Shown here piece by piece: positions 1 to 7,283 of a stretch of 16,690 bases of DNA. Within the stretch, counting starts at the first letter, position 1; every line of letters begins with the position of its first letter. A program made the translations under genes and the position numbers. The stretch is from JAZDKP01 sp043802925 (GTDB lineage: Bacteria; Fibrobacterota; OXYB2-FULL-49-7; JAEUSG01): assembly GCA_043802925.1 (NCBI GenBank), contig JAZDKP010000192.1, positions 1 through 16,690 of the forward strand. Direction: 5' to 3'. The notes below the pieces were generated by a model that was given only the letters and a program-made list of their open reading frames with translations, did not search any database and was not told where the DNA came from.

Positions 1-1158
1 GTCCAGGTCCATCGGCCGCCAGGTATCGTTCGCCCATTTTTTTCGCGTTGCCTCGCGTGTAAAATCCGGGACCGCGTAGCTGTTTCCCTTATCCAGCACA
101 CTCTTCCAGGCGAGGATGCCGATGACCGACATGGCAACGCCGCGATAAACGTTCAGGTAGGGCTGTTTGCCCGTCCGGATGGCTTCGGCAAAATAGTGGT
201 TGGTGAAGAAATCGCTACCGCCGTGGCCGGACTTTCCGGCAACAGCCCATTTCGGGAACATCGGATAGATTAACTTTTCCGGCACCTGGCCTTTGCGCAA
301 CTCCCATTCATTGTGGACCACACGAACATTGCCCGGCCCCCAATAACCGGGGCCTCGGCCGTTTTCCATGAGTCCGTATTCGCCGTGGAGCCGGTAGAAG
401 ATGCTGTGGCCCGGCAGACCGCCCTGGATCAACTTGAACACAGCGCCATTGTCCATGGTCGCCATGATGACGCTGCCCATGTCTTTTTGTCGCCAGAGCC
501 GCAGCTTTTTGCTGTCCTCGGGAAGCGGCACGGCAAAACCATTGACCCGGACCGGCATGGTATCCGTGATGACCATAAGCGGGGCCATGGAATGGGTGCA
601 GTAATAGGTCGCCGGCAGGTTGTTCCGCCAATGCTTGAGTCCCGGGGATATGCCCTGCCCCCAGTCAAAGGAACCCGGATGGATATATTCCCCTTCAGCA
701 TACAGCACACGGCCGATTTCCCCTTCCTTGTACAGTCGTGCCATTTCGATATTAAAGGCCGTATAGGGATAATTTTCAGCGAACATATAAATGCAACCGC
801 TTTGTTCCACAGCACGGCATAATGCTACACCCTCAGCCAATGTGTTGCATGCGGCGCACTCGCTCATCACATGCTTACCCGCCTTGAGTGCCTTGATCGC
901 AAAAGGTGCGTGCTCATGGAAGTAATTGGCCAGCACCACCGCATCCATGTCGTGGTCAAGGAACCTGTCATAGTCGGTGTACGTCGCGATGCCATACTTT
1001 TTGCCGACTTCGTCCAACCGTTCCTTCCATAAATCACAGATGGCAACCAGCTCCATTCCCGCGTGCGGGGCCTCATGCATAAATGTTTGTCCGCGTCCGA
1101 TACCGAGGACGCCGACACGGATTTTCTTTGCCGTTCCGGTTCTTTTTCGCGCCATCAT
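1..1158 (-). CDS. Gfo/Idh/MocA family NAD(P)-dependent oxidoreductase (C-terminus cut by window edge)
   Basis: The reading frame is open from an ATG at 1158 to the left edge (386 codons), so the gene is incomplete, although the family is usually about 330-430 residues and little is probably missing. An N-terminal Rossmann motif is visible (GVLGIGRG, residues 16-23), then an acidic strand end (CDLW, 41-44). AGKHVMSECAA (93-103) occupies the place of the family's EKP motif, but the usual catalytic-type Lys-Pro is replaced by Cys-Ala. Near the C-terminus there is GHGGSDFF followed by a helix ending AIRTGKQPYLNVYRG, typical of family members acting on sugars, including NAD-dependent glycosidase relatives. 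AAGGAG at 1165-1170, 6 nt upstream, supports the start at 1158; a second ATG follows at once at 1155. It lies 13 bp after the GntR/LacI regulator and is almost certainly cotranscribed. The substrate cannot be told from sequence; a sugar, sugar acid or cyclitol is likely. Confidence 0.88.
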   Translation of the reverse strand, partial: MMARKRTGTAKKIRVGVLGIGRGQTFMHEAPHAGMELVAICDLWKERLDEVGKKYGIATYTDYDRFLDHDMDAVVLANYFHEHAPFAIKALKAGKHVMSECAACNTLAEGVALCRAVEQSGCIYMFAENYPYTAFNIEMARLYKEGEIGRVLYAEGEYIHPGSFDWGQGISPGLKHWRNNLPATYYCTHSMAPLMVITDTMPVRVNGFAVPLPEDSKKLRLWRQKDMGSVIMATMDNGAVFKLIQGGLPGHSIFYRLHGEYGLMENGRGPGYWGPGNVRVVHNEWELRKGQVPEKLIYPMFPKWAVAGKSGHGGSDFFTNHYFAEAIRTGKQPYLNVYRGVAMSVIGILAWKSVLDKGNSYAVPDFTREATRKKWANDTWRPMDLD

Positions 1159-1171
1159 CACAATCTCCTTA

Positions 1172-2224
1172 TTATTGGACCGTTGATTTTCCGATGACCA
1201 GCTGCCCCTGTATCCGCACGGATTCCGGGACCCTACCCGAATCCGACATGCATTTTTCAAGGAGGCCTATGGCCCCCTTGACCAATTCCGGGATTTTGTA
1301 ATCAATCGTGGTCACGGGTATTTGAAAAACGCGATTTAAGGAGAGATTGTCGAACCCGGTGATTTTAAGATCCTGCGGGATACGGATATTGGATTCAAGC
1401 GCAGCTCTGATGAAGCCAAAGGCGATCCAATCGTTGTAACATACAACAGCCTCCGGCAGCGGCCCGTTCAGCTGAAACTCCCTGAAAAGGAGGCGTCCGC
1501 CCTCTTCCCCCGGTGTAAGCGTGCTCTTATGCCATTCAACCGGGGATTCCAGCCCTTTTATCCTGACATGTTCAAGAAAGGCCTGATACCGGGTATTGGA
1601 TTGAATGGGGACCTTTTCAGCGCTGGCAAAACCGACCCGTTTCACACCCAGGTTTGTCAGGTGGTCCATCAAGGCATGTATGCCAGCGACACTATCAATC
1701 GTGATTTTATTGTTTGCTTTATCATCACGCGGCGTACCGCCACAGAAGACAAGGGGCACATCGTTTGGGCGGGGTAGTTCCACACCCGGCATTATGGAGA
1801 CAATAAGCCCCTGGGCATGACCCCGTACAAGGCTTTCCAACGCCGCCTGGAAGGAGTCCGTGGACAATCCACCTTCGGCGACAAGAAGGTTGCCATTCGC
1901 TTTCCTGAGGATTCGTTCCATCTCACGAATCACTTCGCCATGAAAAGGATCATTAAGGTAAGGCGCAATATAACCCACAAGTTTCACAACCGACGGCTTG
2001 CGGACCACGAAACTGCCCACCGCGGAACGGCACTGGAGCAGCTTTTCATTTTCGATGGCGCAAACCGCCTTCTTGATGGTCGGTCGGCTGACATCCAGTT
2101 CCCGGGAAAGGGTCTCCTCGCTTGGTATACGGCTACCGACGGGATAGACACCTGAAACAATGCGCTTGCGGAGGGTGTCAGCGACCTTCTCATATAATAA
2201 AAAATTTGTGGTTACTTTAATCAT
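1172..2224 (-). CDS. GntR-type winged-helix regulator with LacI-like sugar-binding domain (AraR-like architecture)
   Basis: 350 residues. An N-terminal GntR winged helix (about residues 9-76) contains the characteristic ADTLRKRIVSGVYPVGSRIP and a recognition-helix region SRELDVSRPTIKKAV. From about residue 82 (VGYIAPYLNDPFHGEVIREM) to the end it resembles the periplasmic-binding-protein fold of LacI regulators, with TIDSVAGIHALMDHL and ITGFDNLSL (the usual GFDN/GFDD segment). The family binds operator DNA and releases it when a sugar or sugar derivative occupies the C-terminal domain. The downstream gene is an oxidoreductase, suggesting local control of a sugar module. The start at 2224 has no clear Shine-Dalgarno and lies only about 19 nt from the predicted transcription start, so initiation may be on a very short leader. 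Two palindromic boxes over the promoter suggest autoregulation (inference). Confidence 0.92.
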   Translation of the reverse strand: MIKVTTNFLLYEKVADTLRKRIVSGVYPVGSRIPSEETLSRELDVSRPTIKKAVCAIENEKLLQCRSAVGSFVVRKPSVVKLVGYIAPYLNDPFHGEVIREMERILRKANGNLLVAEGGLSTDSFQAALESLVRGHAQGLIVSIMPGVELPRPNDVPLVFCGGTPRDDKANNKITIDSVAGIHALMDHLTNLGVKRVGFASAEKVPIQSNTRYQAFLEHVRIKGLESPVEWHKSTLTPGEEGGRLLFREFQLNGPLPEAVVCYNDWIAFGFIRAALESNIRIPQDLKITGFDNLSLNRVFQIPVTTIDYKIPELVKGAIGLLEKCMSDSGRVPESVRIQGQLVIGKSTVQ

Positions 2225-2230
2225 AATACA

Positions 2231-2251
2231 TTACCAGTAACATACCAGTAA
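2231..2251. promoter_or_regulatory. Probable operator: two TTACCAGTAA-type palindromes 11 bp apart
   Basis: TACCAGTAA occurs at 2232-2240 and again at 2243-2251. Each is a short palindrome (TTAC-CA-GTAA in the first, TAC-CA-GTA in the second), and their centres are 11 bp apart, one DNA turn. They overlap the -10 and the predicted transcription start of the regulator gene. This is where an autorepressor would bind; assignment to the adjacent GntR/LacI-type protein is inference. Confidence 0.6.
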
Positions 2252-2278
2252 TATACTACAAATTCGTTTTGAAGTCAA
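2250..2278 (-). promoter_or_regulatory. Sigma-70 promoter of the regulator-oxidoreductase operon
   Basis: Read on the minus strand: -35 TTGACT (2278-2273), a spacer of exactly 17 nt, and -10 TATATT (2255-2250). The start site should fall near 2243, giving a leader of about 19 nt before the ATG at 2224. The promoter is near consensus and is overlapped by the two palindromic boxes. Confidence 0.7.
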
Positions 2279-2339
2279 GAACTGTTCGACATAGAAGCGG
2301 AAAAAACAAACTTTTTATGCTGTTGATATGCCTTTTTTC

Positions 2340-2369
2340 TTGATTCCAGGACTTTCGAGGGTCTATCTT
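2340..2369 (+). promoter_or_regulatory. Weak candidate promoter for the histidine kinase gene
   Basis: TTGATT (2340-2345), an 18-nt spacer and TATCTT (2364-2369) would start transcription about 85 nt before the kinase ATG. The -10 is a poor match. The rest of 2280-2460 shows no open frame or strong repeat. Confidence 0.25.
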
Positions 2370-2460
2370 CTTAACATTTTGAATCTGTGTCGGCAACATC
2401 TACGTTTTTAAGGGATTGGGACAGAAAAATCACCCCCCACCTGTTTCCCATTCGTAAATT

Positions 2461-3798
2461 ATGATGGAAAAGTCTACAAAGCAGAATCTAAACAGCTATG
2501 ATGAGTTCGTGTTTTCCAAGGCGCGAAGACATCTTCTTATTGCAGTTGTGGTCGGTATCTTTTTCTATATTGCGCTCGCATCAACAGATCCTTCTCCGGT
2601 TAAAGCACTGTTTTTAAAAATAAGAACAGGAACGGCAACTATCCTGTTTTTTGGCTTTCTTGTTGTCCGATTTTTACTGAGAAGCAATACGTTCAGCAAA
2701 GGTTATTATTGGGTAACCAGCTGCTGTTTACTGGCTTTAATTTGTCCGGTTGTCTTTCTTTCATTTTTCATGAATTTGAACGCCACGTACATTATCGGCT
2801 ACTACATGGCTGTTGTTCTTTCCTTTTTCTTTTTACTGCCTACAAACAGGCTGTTAAACATCAATACTTGTGTTATCGCTGTTGGATTAACCGGCATCAT
2901 TTTGTCATTCCGAGATACCCTTGACAGGAACAGTATCCGCGTTATCATACACTTCTATTCCATGCTGGCGGTGTCCTATGGGCTGGTAAGAAGTTTTAAT
3001 TCCGCTCGTTTCAATGAATACAACATTACAATCGCCATCAAGAAGGAGCTTGAGAAGGTTGAGAAAGCGGAAGAGCGCCTTAAAAACGAAATTAACGAAA
3101 AGAGCAAGATTGAGAAGAAGCTGAAACAATCGAATACCGAATTGGAACAATTCGCCTATGTGGCATCTCATGATTTGCAAGAACCGCTTCGGATGGTTGC
3201 GAGTTATCTTCAGTTGATAGAAAAACGTTATAAGGACAAACTCGATTCCGAGGCTAACGAATTCATTGCATATGCCGTGGATGGCGCGGTTCGAATGCGG
3301 AACCTGATTAATGACTTGCTCGCTTATTCGCGGATCAGCACAAAAGGCAGGCCATTGACCGCGACAAAATGTGAAGAAGCGTTCAATAAGGCGATAAAAA
3401 ATCTTGAAATCGCCATCCACGACAAACACGCCAAAATCACATCGGATTCCCTTCCAATAATTATTGCCGATGAAGGGCAACTGATTCAGCTATTTCAGAA
3501 CCTTATTGGAAACGCCTTGAAGTTCTGTAAGGACGGGACCCCAGAGGCGCACGTTTTGGTGGAGAAAAAGGAGAAAGAATACCTTTTCGGCGTTCGGGAC
3601 AACGGCATTGGTATCGTTCCTGAGGATAAGGAGAGGGTGTTCCAGATCTTCCAGCGTTTGCATACACGGGAAGAATATGAGGGAACAGGAATTGGTCTGG
3701 CCGTCTGCAAGAAAATCGTGGAAAGACATGGCGGACGGATATGGATTGACTCTGTGTTGGGCCAGGGAACCACGTTCTGGTTCACCATTCCGATCTAA
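2461..3798 (+). CDS. Membrane-bound sensor histidine kinase, orphan
   Basis: 445 residues. The first half is a block of hydrophobic helices (about 22-41, 58-74, 84-104, 108-126, 133-150, 160-177) with short loops and no large extracytoplasmic domain. A charged coiled coil (about 190-230) leads into HisKA with phospho-acceptor His237 in ASHDLQEPLRM. The ATPase domain has the N box (NLIGNALKF, Asn351), G1 DNGIGI (380-385), an F-box-like FQIFQRLH (394-401), G2 GTGIGLAVCKKIVERHGG (408-425) and GQGTTFWFTIP at the end, so all catalytic motifs are intact. The ASHDLQEPLR variant is typical of kinases related to phytochrome-like families, but no PAS or GAF domain is present. No receiver or response regulator gene adjoins it, so its partner is elsewhere. 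There is no strong Shine-Dalgarno; a second ATG follows the first directly. The gene is visibly more AT-rich than its neighbours, which may indicate separate acquisition. Confidence 0.93.
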   Translation: MMEKSTKQNLNSYDEFVFSKARRHLLIAVVVGIFFYIALASTDPSPVKALFLKIRTGTATILFFGFLVVRFLLRSNTFSKGYYWVTSCCLLALICPVVFLSFFMNLNATYIIGYYMAVVLSFFFLLPTNRLLNINTCVIAVGLTGIILSFRDTLDRNSIRVIIHFYSMLAVSYGLVRSFNSARFNEYNITIAIKKELEKVEKAEERLKNEINEKSKIEKKLKQSNTELEQFAYVASHDLQEPLRMVASYLQLIEKRYKDKLDSEANEFIAYAVDGAVRMRNLINDLLAYSRISTKGRPLTATKCEEAFNKAIKNLEIAIHDKHAKITSDSLPIIIADEGQLIQLFQNLIGNALKFCKDGTPEAHVLVEKKEKEYLFGVRDNGIGIVPEDKERVFQIFQRLHTREEYEGTGIGLAVCKKIVERHGGRIWIDSVLGQGTTFWFTIPI

Positions 3799-3835
3799 TG
3801 AATACTCCCCACAGCAAGCTGCGGGCTAGTTCATT
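3797..3835. terminator. Hairpin between convergent genes, terminator-like without a clear U-tract
   Basis: AATGAA (3797-3802) can pair with TTCATT (3830-3835). Inside it, CCCACAGC (3808-3815) pairs with GCTGCGGG (3818-3825) around a 2-nt AA loop with one A-C mismatch. It overlaps the kinase stop codon and lies between the ends of two convergent genes. No long T run follows on either strand, so rho-independent action is uncertain. Confidence 0.4.
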
Positions 3836-3867
3836 TCGAAGATTGCCGATATCTACTGTCAATTACA

Positions 3868-5121
3868 TCACGCACACTGCCACTTGGGCATGCTTTTCAG
3901 CTTGTAGAGCATCTCCCCCGCTTTGGGGATATAAAGAATGCCCTCCGCTTCCCGGTTCTGGTATTCGCTGATGTTGATGGACTTGGGATCCATATATCCC
4001 AGATTAATACGCTCGCACCGCTCCTTCGGAATACCGGTGGCAAGCACGACCTTGACGCGCGGCTTTTCCACCCCACCTTCAAACGTTCCTATCCCACGTA
4101 CATGGGTTGCATGGGCAATGACCCCGCGCGGCACGCCCTGGAATTTGTCCATCTGTTTGGCAAAGTAGTCACGCGTATGGTAACCAATTTTATCGAGCAC
4201 CTTGCCATGGGTATAGGAGACCTCGGTGACATGCGGCGCGTAAATAATGAGCGTGCCCCCATCCGAAACGACCGGCTCAAGTTTATACATGCACTTACCC
4301 GCGGTCCAGATGTCATCATACATTTTGGGCGCGCACGAGAGCACGGTGTGGAAAGCGCGGTCCATGTAGGTGATGTGCAGCGCGTTGGAGAGGTCCGCGG
4401 CCGCGCCCCAGGCCTCCTGCGCCTCGCCCGCGTACAGGCCCGCGATGTCACCGTGGTCCACCACGTAGCAAAAGGCGAACTTGGGCTTTTTTACCATGGC
4501 GGCGCAAATTTCCACGACCTTGCGCACCACGGTCATTTTATTGCCGATAATCTTAGGGTTGGTGACCAGCGCGCCGAGCCAGTGGAAAAAGTTGATGATC
4601 TCCGCGGCCGCGATGCCCGGGAAAAGGTACTTGTTGCCTCCGGAAAAACCCACCACCTCATGCGGAAAGACCGGGCCGCAAATGACAAGAAGGTCGTAAT
4701 CCAGGACCCGACGGTTGATTTCAACGGGCACGTCCTCATCGAGGAGGCCGTTGCTGATGCGCCGGGTCTCGTCCTGGGTGAGCGTGCCAACCTTGATGTT
4801 TTCTTTGGGGTCGTCGAAGGCGTGGTTGAACACGCCGAATTTCCCGTATTTCCCTTTACGTTCCTCGGTGGAGATACCGAAATGCTCTTCAATCATGGCG
4901 TCGGTCATGGGCATGTGCGTGCCAAGCGCGATGAGGAAATCGAGCCTGGCTGCTGAGGCGCCCACATAATCGCAGAACGCGCGAAAGAAAATGGGCACCG
5001 GGCCCGAACGGGTGTGGTCCGGGAACACGGCGAGCACCTTTTGTCCCTTGAAGGTTCCTGCGGCCGCGGCCTGTTTGAAAATGGCGCGGACTTCGGTTTC
5101 GGTTAATTTTTTATTGTGCAT
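3868..5121 (-). CDS. larA: LarA-family nickel-pincer racemase/epimerase, probable aldonate (gluconate/mannonate) C2 epimerase
   Basis: 417 residues, the family length (DUF2088 fold). Counterparts of the lactate racemase active site are visible: Asp35 and Arg38 in PDHTRSGP, His69 in ALGTHMPMT, His154 in PHEVVGFSGG, Lys164 in GGNKYLFPG (the lysine that anchors the nickel-pincer nucleotide) and His180 in NFFHW. Lys276 fits the second substrate lysine, but the Gln three residues before it in lactate racemase appears to be Thr273, suggesting another substrate. The LarA superfamily is known to include malate, phenyllactate and hydroxyglutarate racemases and D-gluconate 2-epimerase. As last gene of a gnd-uxaE-SDR operon, 19 bp after the SDR, mannonate/gluconate interconversion is the best inference. 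Cofactor assembly would need LarB, LarC and LarE, none present here. Family assignment is strong; substrate is inferred. Confidence 0.85.
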   Translation of the reverse strand: MHNKKLTETEVRAIFKQAAAAGTFKGQKVLAVFPDHTRSGPVPIFFRAFCDYVGASAARLDFLIALGTHMPMTDAMIEEHFGISTEERKGKYGKFGVFNHAFDDPKENIKVGTLTQDETRRISNGLLDEDVPVEINRRVLDYDLLVICGPVFPHEVVGFSGGNKYLFPGIAAAEIINFFHWLGALVTNPKIIGNKMTVVRKVVEICAAMVKKPKFAFCYVVDHGDIAGLYAGEAQEAWGAAADLSNALHITYMDRAFHTVLSCAPKMYDDIWTAGKCMYKLEPVVSDGGTLIIYAPHVTEVSYTHGKVLDKIGYHTRDYFAKQMDKFQGVPRGVIAHATHVRGIGTFEGGVEKPRVKVVLATGIPKERCERINLGYMDPKSINISEYQNREAEGILYIPKAGEMLYKLKSMPKWQCA

Positions 5122-5140
5122 GGCCGGTTCCAGTTATTCC

Positions 5141-5953
5141 TTAAATATTGAACGCCAGATACGCCCCGTCGACCGGCACCGTGATGCCCGAAACAAAACT
5201 CGCGGCCTTGTCGGACACCAGGAAGAGCACCGCGCCCATCATCTCGTTCGCCTCGCCGAATCGGCCGAACGGGGTGTGGCCAAGTACCGCCTGTCCACGC
5301 GGGGTCGGCGAACCGTCCGGATTGAGCAAAAGCGCGCGGTTCTGGTCCGCAACGATGAACCCAGGGGCAATGGCGTTGGCGCGAATACCATACGGCGCCA
5401 GCTCCTTGGCCTGCGCCACGGTCTGGTTCATGACCGCGGCCTTGGCCGCGGAATAGGCGTACACGCCGGACAGCGGGTTATAGGAGGCCATGGAGGCGAT
5501 GTTGAGGATGGTGCCCTTGATTTTATTGTCAATCCAGTACTTGGAAAAATGCTTGACCGGCAGGATGCAGCCCGCGAGCAGGTTCAGCTTGAGCACAAAC
5601 TCAATGTCCTCGGCCTTGACATCCTGGAGCGTGGCCTTGCCCCGGTTGCCGCCCGCGCCGTTCAGCAGGATATCGACCTTGCCGTAGAGTTTGATGGAAG
5701 CGTCGAGTGCTTTTTTGATGGACTCCTCGTCCATGAGGTTGACCTGCACCGAGGAAACGCGCGTGTTGTCCCCGCAGTTTTTACGGAGGAGCGCCACTTT
5801 TTCATCGAGCGCCTCCTGCCGGATGTCCCACAAAACAACATTGGCGCCAGCCATGACCATGGCCTCGCCCATCTGGCTGCAGAGCACGCCGCCGCCGCCC
5901 GTAACCACCGCGGTTTTACCCGAAAGTCCGAACATTTCTTCGATGTATTTCAT
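5141..5953 (-). CDS. uxuB: Short-chain dehydrogenase, probable fructuronate reductase / D-mannonate oxidoreductase
   Basis: 270 residues, classical SDR. The nucleotide-binding turn TGGGGVLC (18-25) replaces the usual last glycines with Val and Cys, which I believe is common in the mannonate-oxidoreductase subgroup. NGAGG (98-102) is the NAG motif. The catalytic set is Asn124, Ser154, Tyr167 and Lys171 (YSAAK). The C-terminal half, with NPDGSPTPRG, GHTPFGRFGEANE and a terminal FVSGITVPVDGAYLAF, resembles the SDR-type D-mannonate oxidoreductases that reduce D-fructuronate to D-mannonate with NAD(P)H. The strong ribosome site AAGGAGG (5967-5961), 7 nt upstream, fixes the start. It lies between uxaE (19 bp upstream) and the LarA homologue (19 bp downstream), exactly where this reaction is needed. 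Alternatives are gluconate 5-dehydrogenase or another polyol/keto-acid SDR. Confidence 0.85.
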   Translation of the reverse strand: MKYIEEMFGLSGKTAVVTGGGGVLCSQMGEAMVMAGANVVLWDIRQEALDEKVALLRKNCGDNTRVSSVQVNLMDEESIKKALDASIKLYGKVDILLNGAGGNRGKATLQDVKAEDIEFVLKLNLLAGCILPVKHFSKYWIDNKIKGTILNIASMASYNPLSGVYAYSAAKAAVMNQTVAQAKELAPYGIRANAIAPGFIVADQNRALLLNPDGSPTPRGQAVLGHTPFGRFGEANEMMGAVLFLVSDKAASFVSGITVPVDGAYLAFNI

Positions 5954-5972
5954 CTGACAACCTCCTTAAGAA

Positions 5973-7283
5973 TTAACTTTGCGCTTTTCTGGCCCCGAGC
6001 AGCGTCAGGTGACGCTCCATATGGCGTTCGAGGAACTGATAATGGGTCGCCTCGTTGTCAAAAAGCATTTTATAAAAATCGTCGCGAAAGACAAAACGGC
6101 CGGCCTCGTCCTTTGCCGAAAGAATGGATCCGTAAGTGATATGCATAAGCTGGCGCGGATCGACCTTGTCCATCAGGGCCGGCAGCTCCGAATCCAAAAG
6201 CGCGGCGAGGTCAGGAATGGCTGCAAGGTCAGTCGTGACATGATAGGACTTGCGGTCCTCCTGGAACCGGGTGAGTGCAAACGCGTGCATTTTACGGTAA
6301 AGCGCAGGCGCCTTGACCGCGGCCACGCGCACGGCCTCGAGCCAGCTCGTGCCCGCGGTCTTGCAGTGGAAAAAACCTTTGGACTGTTTACCAACAATGG
6401 GAAAGATGGAAAACTTGTCGGAACCCGAATGGACCGAAATTTTGTATCCGCCGATATCGCGGGCGATTTTGGCATGCGCCGTGAACTGGCGCTCAAACTC
6501 CGCAATGTCGCCCCGGTAATCGATGCCCTTCTGGAACTCGCCCACAAACTTGGGCGCAAGACTCTGAAAGTCAACGCCACACGCTTTAAGCGCCTTTGCG
6601 ACATAGACATGATGATCGGGCAGAGTGTCGGTCTCGGTTTCATCGATGGAAACCTCGAACGTGAAGGCACGCCCTTCCGCGGCTTTTTTCAGCGCCTCGT
6701 AGACCGAGCGGATATGCGCAATGGCCTTTCCATAGATTTCTTCAGCGGTTGTGCCCTGCTTGTTGATATGGTCAGCCGCATCGATGGTGAACATGGTAAA
6801 GCCCGTGCGGAGGCAGCAGACCGCGTCCTCCACGGTCTTGATGTGGTCCGCATCCGCGCCAAAACCCTTTTCCCATCCCGCCTCAAACACCCCGAAAGTG
6901 GCGGCATCAATGACATCCTGCGCCGTGCGCCCGGTGCGCGAGAGCTCGCGCATGGACTGCTGGGCCAGAATGGGGAAGACGTCAAATTTACTTATGGCAC
7001 GCAGATGGCCGGGCGTGGCCGTGCCAAGGCGGTCACCCGTTCCGAACGAGGCGCAATGAGGCGGGACAGCAACCGGGACAGTAAAGGGGAAACGGGCGCG
7101 TAAAAAGCAGGCATTGGCCGGGGAGAGCGGGCAGATTTTGTTATAACCCGCCAGTTCCCCTTCGAGCGCATCAAACGCCGGTACACGGGGCGAGGCGCAA
7201 AGGCGCTTGCCTTCGGGCCGGTTCTCAATGCGCAGGACGCCATTGTCGACGCGGTACTCCATCAGAAGCGGGGCCCGCCTCAC
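5973..7283 (-). CDS. uxaE: Tagaturonate/fructuronate epimerase (UxaE family)
   Basis: 436 residues from GTG at 7283. The UxaE family interconverts D-tagaturonate and D-fructuronate, bypassing the separate altronate branch of galacturonate breakdown; it was described from Thermotoga. Conserved acid/His clusters suited to metal and substrate binding in a barrel fold are visible: GADADHIKT (142-150), TIDAADHI (166-173), EVSIDETET (210-218), APKFVGEFQKGIDY (243-256) and SVHSGSDKFSIFP (283-295). The GTG start overlaps the gnd stop (GTGTGA) and lacks a Shine-Dalgarno. An in-frame ATG at 7262 (protein then starting MEYRVDNGVL) is preceded by GAGG about 12 nt upstream and is a credible alternative; either way translation is coupled to gnd. 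Family assignment is from recognisable motifs; no second gene for uronate isomerase is present here. Confidence 0.87.
   Translation of the reverse strand: MRRAPLLMEYRVDNGVLRIENRPEGKRLCASPRVPAFDALEGELAGYNKICPLSPANACFLRARFPFTVPVAVPPHCASFGTGDRLGTATPGHLRAISKFDVFPILAQQSMRELSRTGRTAQDVIDAATFGVFEAGWEKGFGADADHIKTVEDAVCCLRTGFTMFTIDAADHINKQGTTAEEIYGKAIAHIRSVYEALKKAAEGRAFTFEVSIDETETDTLPDHHVYVAKALKACGVDFQSLAPKFVGEFQKGIDYRGDIAEFERQFTAHAKIARDIGGYKISVHSGSDKFSIFPIVGKQSKGFFHCKTAGTSWLEAVRVAAVKAPALYRKMHAFALTRFQEDRKSYHVTTDLAAIPDLAALLDSELPALMDKVDPRQLMHITYGSILSAKDEAGRFVFRDDFYKMLFDNEATHYQFLERHMERHLTLLGARKAQS

Noticed and set aside
4102..4956. 284-codon plus-strand frame opposite the LarA homologue
   Set aside because: It is antisense to a clear gene with conserved motifs, rich in His/Val/Arg as expected from the complement of GC-rich codons, and matches no family.
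4991..6139. 382-codon plus-strand frame across the SDR gene
   Set aside because: It is the antisense shadow of the larA start, SDR and uxaE end, without recognisable motifs.
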